Assembly (NCBI GenBank): GCA_918244965.1
Contig: CAKJYC010000067.1
Location: 1 to 62,500, forward strand
From: Clostridiales bacterium
Lineage (GTDB): Bacteria; Bacillota; Clostridia; Christensenellales; CAG-138
Length of the DNA stretch: 62,500 nucleotides
Direction: 5' to 3'
Shown here piece by piece: positions 58,888-62,500 of the stretch (its first letter is position 1; each line of letters opens with the position of its first letter). A program made the position numbers and the translations under genes. The notes under the pieces are model-generated. The model was not told where the DNA came from. It saw nothing but the letters and a program-made list of their open reading frames with translations, and did no database searches.

Positions 58888-59810
58888 CAGCGCGTCCTCG
58901 TGCGCAGATTGTCTCCGCGCAGCACCACGATCGAGGTCAGCGAGCCGTCGATCATGCGGCTTGCCACACGCTCGCCGTAGCGTTCAAACAGCCCTTCGCG
59001 GTCCAGATTGGTGATGAGAACGGTCGGAAACCGCGACGCGCCGCGCTCGTTGAGAATGCGGAAGACCGTTTCGATCGTGACGTTCGGTACCATCGGCTCG
59101 GTTCCGAGATCGTCGAGCACCAGCAGCTGTGTCGAAAGGTACGGCGTGATCGCGTCCTCGCGCGCGTCGATGCCGTCCAGAATGCTCTGGATGCACTGGT
59201 ACGCCGTGACCTTCAGCGTCGGGATGTTTTTTTCAATCGCGGCAAAGGCGATCGCGTTGCCGAAAAACGACTTGCCGAGCCCGCTTTGGCCGACGATCAG
59301 AAGATTCGGCTTTTCGGGGCGGGGCAGGGAGGCGGCGTAACGCTCACAGAACCGCTTCATGCCGAGCCCCTGCTTTTTCTGCTCTTCGGTCGGATAGATC
59401 GCTTCGGAAAACCGGTCAAACGTTTCTTCTTTGTTGATGCGGGAGCCCGCGATCATCCGTTCCTGCTGCTTCTTGCGCGCGCAGGAGCAAAGCGTCGTCT
59501 TTCCGCTTTTTTCGGTGACCTCGCCGGTGTCCTCACAGTGCGGACAGCTGTAGATCGGATCGAGATAGTCTCCGGGAAGATTCATCCGGATCAGCAGGTT
59601 GGCGCGCTCCGCGCCGATCATGCCGATGCGCGACTTGACGGCGGCAGGCGTCATCTTGCCCGAAGCAAGCTGCAGAAGCACCTGATTGCGCTCGTCCGCA
59701 AGCGCGGCGAAGCGCGGGTTTTTCCGTTCGCATTCTTCGACCCGCTGATCGTGCAGACGTTTGTTTTTGTCGCGCAGATCGCTGTAATAGCGTTTCAGTT
59801 CGTTCGTCAT
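58887..59810 (-). CDS. DnaI/DnaC-like helicase loader ATPase
   Basis: A 307-residue AAA+ protein. An N-terminal helical part and a zinc ribbon (CPHCEDTG ... LCSCARKKQQ, about 90-112) precede the ATPase: Walker A LIVGQSGLGKSFFGNAI, Walker B LLVLDDLGTE, sensor VLITNLDREG. It is expected to load the replicative helicase. It overlaps the DnaD-domain gene upstream by four bases, which supports a replication role. Confidence 0.9.
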   Translation of the reverse strand: MTNELKRYYSDLRDKNKRLHDQRVEECERKNPRFAALADERNQVLLQLASGKMTPAAVKSRIGMIGAERANLLIRMNLPGDYLDPIYSCPHCEDTGEVTEKSGKTTLCSCARKKQQERMIAGSRINKEETFDRFSEAIYPTEEQKKQGLGMKRFCERYAASLPRPEKPNLLIVGQSGLGKSFFGNAIAFAAIEKNIPTLKVTAYQCIQSILDGIDAREDAITPYLSTQLLVLDDLGTEPMVPNVTIETVFRILNERGASRFPTVLITNLDREGLFERYGERVASRMIDGSLTSIVVLRGDNLRTRTR

Positions 59811-60994
59811 AAATCCTCGTTCAGGTCCACGACCAGATTGTTGAAATCCTCCTCGGAGATCGGCGTCTGCGCATAGTGCAGCGCTTCATTCCGTTTCTTT
59901 TTCCTTGTAGGCGCGGCCTTCGGCTTGTTCAGCGCGGCCTCCGCCTGTTCGACGGTCTGTACGCCTTCGCCTGCCCAGTCGGACAGCAGCTTTTTCAGCA
60001 CGCCCAGCGGTCGTTCCGCCCCGGCGCACTCGTCCGCGGCAAGCAGGATCGCTTCGCGCGAAATGCCCTTTTGCTCGCGGAACATTTTAAGCTGTGCGAT
60101 CGTCGTCTTGTCCGGCGCGCCGATCTTGCCGAGCCGCGCAAAGACGCTGCGCGCGAACTCGCGATCCAAAGCGTCCTTCTGCTCTTCGAGGTCCATTGCG
60201 GCGACGTCGGTGACGCTGCGCTGCTTCATTTCGGAAAGGCGCGCGTCCAAAATTGCGAACGTCGGCGACGCGACGTCCGTCATGCGTGAAGCGGCGGCAA
60301 GCACCGTTTCGGCGTCGAAGCCGAGTGGGCCGATCCAGCGGTCGTAGAGGTCCATTTCGTCCACGGTCGGCGCGCGGCGCTTGTTCCAGCGGCGCAGGAC
60401 CTCGCTTGCACCGTGCTTTTTCACACGCCAGTTCGCAACGTATTCCTCGGCGGTAAGCTGCGATTTGATGTCCTGCTCGCTCCATTCCTGTGCGACGCTG
60501 CGCAGATAGTTGATCGGCACGCGCTTGCCCTTGAGCTCGATGCAGTAGCCGACGAGCGCGAGCACCGCGCCCTCCTCCAGTCCGTACAGCTCGATGCAGT
60601 CATAGATCGCCTGCATTTCCCGGAGATCGAGCGAACGCGGCGACAGCAGCGCTTCGACCGATTCGATGAGCCTGCGGTATTTCTTCGCGGTCGCGGCGGT
60701 GACGGCGGGCTGCTCGACCAGCAGGTATTCCACGGTCAGCGGCTCGTCGGAGCGAATGCGCACCAGCCCCTTCGACTGCCAGTAGACGAACGCGCAGCGG
60801 ACCTGCGCCTCCGTGAGACCGAGCGCCGCGCCGAGGTCGGTGTCGTTCAGCGAGGGGTGATAGCACTGCATCAGACCGAACAGGTATACCTTCACAAACG
60901 TGCCGTCGGCGTCGGGCATGTATTCGAGGAAAAACAGATTGTCGATCGGCGTCATCTCGCGCCGCGCCGCTTCGGGCGAAAAACGGATATTCAT
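59807..60994 (-). CDS. DnaD-domain replication initiation protein
   Basis: A 395-residue protein with an N-terminal winged helix (about 30-95, FVKVYLFGLMQCYHPSLNDTDLGAALGLTEAQVRCAFVYWQSKGLV) and two DnaD/DnaB2-type segments (about 125-200 and 215-280, including DIKSQLTAEEYVANWR-like helices). A basic linker (APTRKKKRNE) ends it. It would act with the downstream DnaI-like ATPase. The start ATG 60994 is six bases after TATAAT and has no Shine-Dalgarno (leaderless type). Confidence 0.88.
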   Translation of the reverse strand: MNIRFSPEAARREMTPIDNLFFLEYMPDADGTFVKVYLFGLMQCYHPSLNDTDLGAALGLTEAQVRCAFVYWQSKGLVRIRSDEPLTVEYLLVEQPAVTAATAKKYRRLIESVEALLSPRSLDLREMQAIYDCIELYGLEEGAVLALVGYCIELKGKRVPINYLRSVAQEWSEQDIKSQLTAEEYVANWRVKKHGASEVLRRWNKRRAPTVDEMDLYDRWIGPLGFDAETVLAAASRMTDVASPTFAILDARLSEMKQRSVTDVAAMDLEEQKDALDREFARSVFARLGKIGAPDKTTIAQLKMFREQKGISREAILLAADECAGAERPLGVLKKLLSDWAGEGVQTVEQAEAALNKPKAAPTRKKKRNEALHYAQTPISEEDFNNLVVDLNEDL

Positions 60995-61000
60995 ATCCGT

Positions 61001-61030
61001 ATTATAACACGGGCTTCCCCCGGATTGCAA
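61001..61030 (-). promoter_or_regulatory. Promoter of dnaD-dnaI-rsmI, leaderless layout
   Basis: Minus strand: TTGCAA (61030-61025), 18 bases, TATAAT (61006-61001), then six bases to ATG 60994. Confidence 0.8.
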
Positions 61031-61088
61031 CGGCAACGCGGCATTTCGTGACAACCAAAAATAGCTGGTATTTTTCGCATGGGCACAC

Positions 61089-61094
61089 TATAAT
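61089..61094 (+). promoter_or_regulatory. -10 box of spoIID, leaderless layout
   Basis: TATAAT (61089-61094) lies seven bases before ATG 61102 with no Shine-Dalgarno. There is no consensus -35; GGTATTT at 61067-61073 could fit a sigma-E -35, so a mother-cell promoter is also possible. Confidence 0.55.
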
Positions 61095-61101
61095 ATAAAC
61101 C

Positions 61102-62229
61102 ATGAAGAGAAAGAACGCCTTTGAATGGAAAACCGTCGTGCTGGCCGCCGTACTGCTTGCGCTGCTGGTGGCGCTGTTTCTGCTGACGCGGCTCGCGCTG
61201 TCGGACAAGCGGCCGTCATGCGGCGCAAACGGCGAGCCGCTCCGCACCGCGGAGCCGACGCCGGAGCCCACGCTCCTGGATTTGTACGTATACTTCGACT
61301 GGACGGAGACCGTGACCATCAAGGTCTACGACCATCGTGCGGACAAGCTCGTGGATATGGATCTGGAGGAATATATCGTCGGCGTCGTATCGGCGGAGAT
61401 GCCGGTGCGCTACGAGTTCGAGGCGCTGAAGGCGCAGGCGGTCGCGTCGCGTACCTACACGCTGTACAGCATGGCGCACGGCGGCTGCCATACGAACCCC
61501 GACGCCGACGTATGCACGAACAGCAAGTGCTGTCAGGCGTTCTCGACGCATGAGCGCATGCGCGAGGCGTGGGGGAAGGACTACACGAACAACTACGCGC
61601 GCGTCGCCGAGGCGGTCATGGGGACCGCGGGCGAGGTGCTGGTGTACAACGGCAAGCTGGTCGACGCGCTGTACCATGCCTGCTCCGGAGGGCAGACCGA
61701 GGATTCCGAGCACGTCTACGCAAACGCGCTGCCGTACCTGCGCGGCGTGGACAGCCCCTACGAGGATCCGATGCGCACCGAGGACGTCGATTTCGACGAT
61801 GACGCGCTGGCGGAGCTGATCGCGGCGAAGTATCCGGACAGCGGCGTGACGGCCGACAATGTGAAGGAAGCGATCTCGATCGCGTCGGCCTATCCGAGCG
61901 GCCGTGTCGAGACGCTGCGGCTCGGCAAAACGACGATCACCGGCAAGCAGGCGCGGAATCTGTTCGGGCTCAGAAGCACGATGTTCACGGTCGAACGCAC
62001 GCAAAAGGGAATCGTGTTCCATGTCAGGGGCTACGGCCACGGTGTGGGGCTCTCGCAGAACGGCGCAAACGGCATGGCCAAGCACGGATCGGACTACCGG
62101 GAGATCCTGCTGCACTACTACACCGGCGTGTCGATCGGTTCATACGATGAAAACGGCGTCGGCCCGCTGCAGGAACGGAGCACGCCGCTGCCGGAGGAAA
62201 CAGGCATCGTGCTCGTGCCGGAGGATTGA
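61102..62229 (+). CDS. spoIID: SpoIID-family lytic transglycosylase
   Basis: A 375-residue SpoIID-like protein, a peptidoglycan glycosidase needed for engulfment in sporulation. One N-terminal helix (about 12-32) and a Pro/Thr linker precede the domain: LEEYIVGVVSAEMPVRYEFEALKAQAVASRTYTLY (with the catalytic Glu), DVCTNSKCCQAF (zinc-site region), HACSGGQTED and GYGHGVGLSQNGANGMAKHG. The normal partner genes spoIIM and spoIIP are not in the window. It could also be a SpoIID paralogue. Confidence 0.9.
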   Translation: MKRKNAFEWKTVVLAAVLLALLVALFLLTRLALSDKRPSCGANGEPLRTAEPTPEPTLLDLYVYFDWTETVTIKVYDHRADKLVDMDLEEYIVGVVSAEMPVRYEFEALKAQAVASRTYTLYSMAHGGCHTNPDADVCTNSKCCQAFSTHERMREAWGKDYTNNYARVAEAVMGTAGEVLVYNGKLVDALYHACSGGQTEDSEHVYANALPYLRGVDSPYEDPMRTEDVDFDDDALAELIAAKYPDSGVTADNVKEAISIASAYPSGRVETLRLGKTTITGKQARNLFGLRSTMFTVERTQKGIVFHVRGYGHGVGLSQNGANGMAKHGSDYREILLHYYTGVSIGSYDENGVGPLQERSTPLPEETGIVLVPED

Positions 62230-62230
62230 A

Positions 62231-62500
62231 ATGGAACGCTGGGAATGGCTGATCGAAGGCGGCGCGGGCATGCTGCAGGATCCAGCACTCGGCTGCTTTA
62301 CGGAGGACTCGATCGCGCTGGTTCATTTTGCGCGGATCGGAAAGAACGACGCGGTGCTCGATCTCGGCACCGGCAACGGCGTGCTGTGTCTCTATGCCGA
62401 GGCGCTGTACGGCGGAACGTATACGGGCGTCGACGTCGACGGGGCGCAGCTTGCGCTTGCCCGCCGCAGCGCGGAGAAAAACGGACAGGCGATCCGCTTC
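62231..62500 (+). CDS. tRNA1(Val) adenine-N6 methyltransferase-like, 3' cut by window
   Basis: The first 90 codons of a SAM-dependent methyltransferase. After a start resembling the YabB/TrmN6 family (GAGMLQDPALGCFTEDSIALVHFA) comes the SAM motif AVLDLGTGNGVLCLYAEAL and the acidic GVDVDG. It begins one base after the spoIID stop. YabB often lies near rsmI, which is 3.3 kb away. The frame is open to the window edge. Confidence 0.82.
   Translation, partial: MERWEWLIEGGAGMLQDPALGCFTEDSIALVHFARIGKNDAVLDLGTGNGVLCLYAEALYGGTYTGVDVDGAQLALARRSAEKNGQAIRF

Noticed and set aside
61066..61088. 11-bp repeats before spoIID
   Set aside because: GCATGG lies in the right phase but no second unit is present 11 bases upstream.

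Overview
The window is a high-GC, densely coded stretch of chromosome from a spore-forming member of the Clostridia (Bacillota). Four things point there: an S10/spc/alpha ribosomal cluster followed by a map-KOW-infA-rpmJ arrangement; a T-box on pheST and an L20-type leader on infC-rpmI-rplT; a cotJABC coat operon, a YlmC/YmxH protein and SpoIID; and a pullulanase plus an intracellular GH13 enzyme of the kind found in gut starch users. I cannot name a genus. I saw no rRNA or tRNA gene, CRISPR array, prophage or insertion sequence, so this looks like core chromosome with small accessory operons.

Layout. 1-8.5 kb: end of the ribosomal cluster (rplF to rplQ) with secY, adk, map, infA and rpoA. 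8.6-16.5 kb: a secreted repeat lipoprotein; mgtE with a possible leader peptide; a DUF1294 protein; a three-gene sortase operon; and a minus-strand pair of an alarmone-hydrolase-like HD protein and a STAS-kinase fusion. 16.6-26.7 kb: infC-rpmI-rplT, a CPBP protease, pheST, nadE-iclR, and an N-acyl-D-amino-acid deacylase with a WYL regulator. 26.7-33.5 kb: an XRE regulator divergent from a heterodimeric ABC exporter; a kinase/rRNA-methylase/DUF4375 operon; DUF1858. 33.5-39.1 kb: GH13 enzyme, a repeat-rich intergenic region, cotJ, ylmC-nrdR-pgeF. 39.2-51.3 kb: PpiC/SurA-like protein, rubrerythrin, small membrane and lipoproteins, an ECF S component, a C69 dipeptidase, a three-gene two-component system, a SpoIIE-type phosphatase and a MATE exporter. 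51.4-62.5 kb: lipoprotein pullulanase, HAD phosphatase, DUF2156, nucleotidyltransferase, second SurA-like lipoprotein, the dnaD-dnaI-rsmI group, spoIID and the start of a tRNA methyltransferase.

How they may work together. The most interesting signal is regulatory. The promoter of the OmpR-family response-regulator gene (about 45.34 kb) and the promoter of the sortase operon (about 12.42 kb) share 11-bp direct repeats (ACATTT, then GCATTT). In both, the repeats end exactly one base before the -10 box and there is no good -35. A related block of 11-bp repeats lies in the noncoding region near 35.64-35.74 kb. This predicts an autoregulated two-component system controlling a surface-protein/sortase module. 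A second theme is apparent leaderless transcription: five genes have a -10 box 6-9 bases before the start codon and no Shine-Dalgarno sequence. A third is an mgtE leader with a small proline-rich ORF. All of these are inferences from sequence alone.
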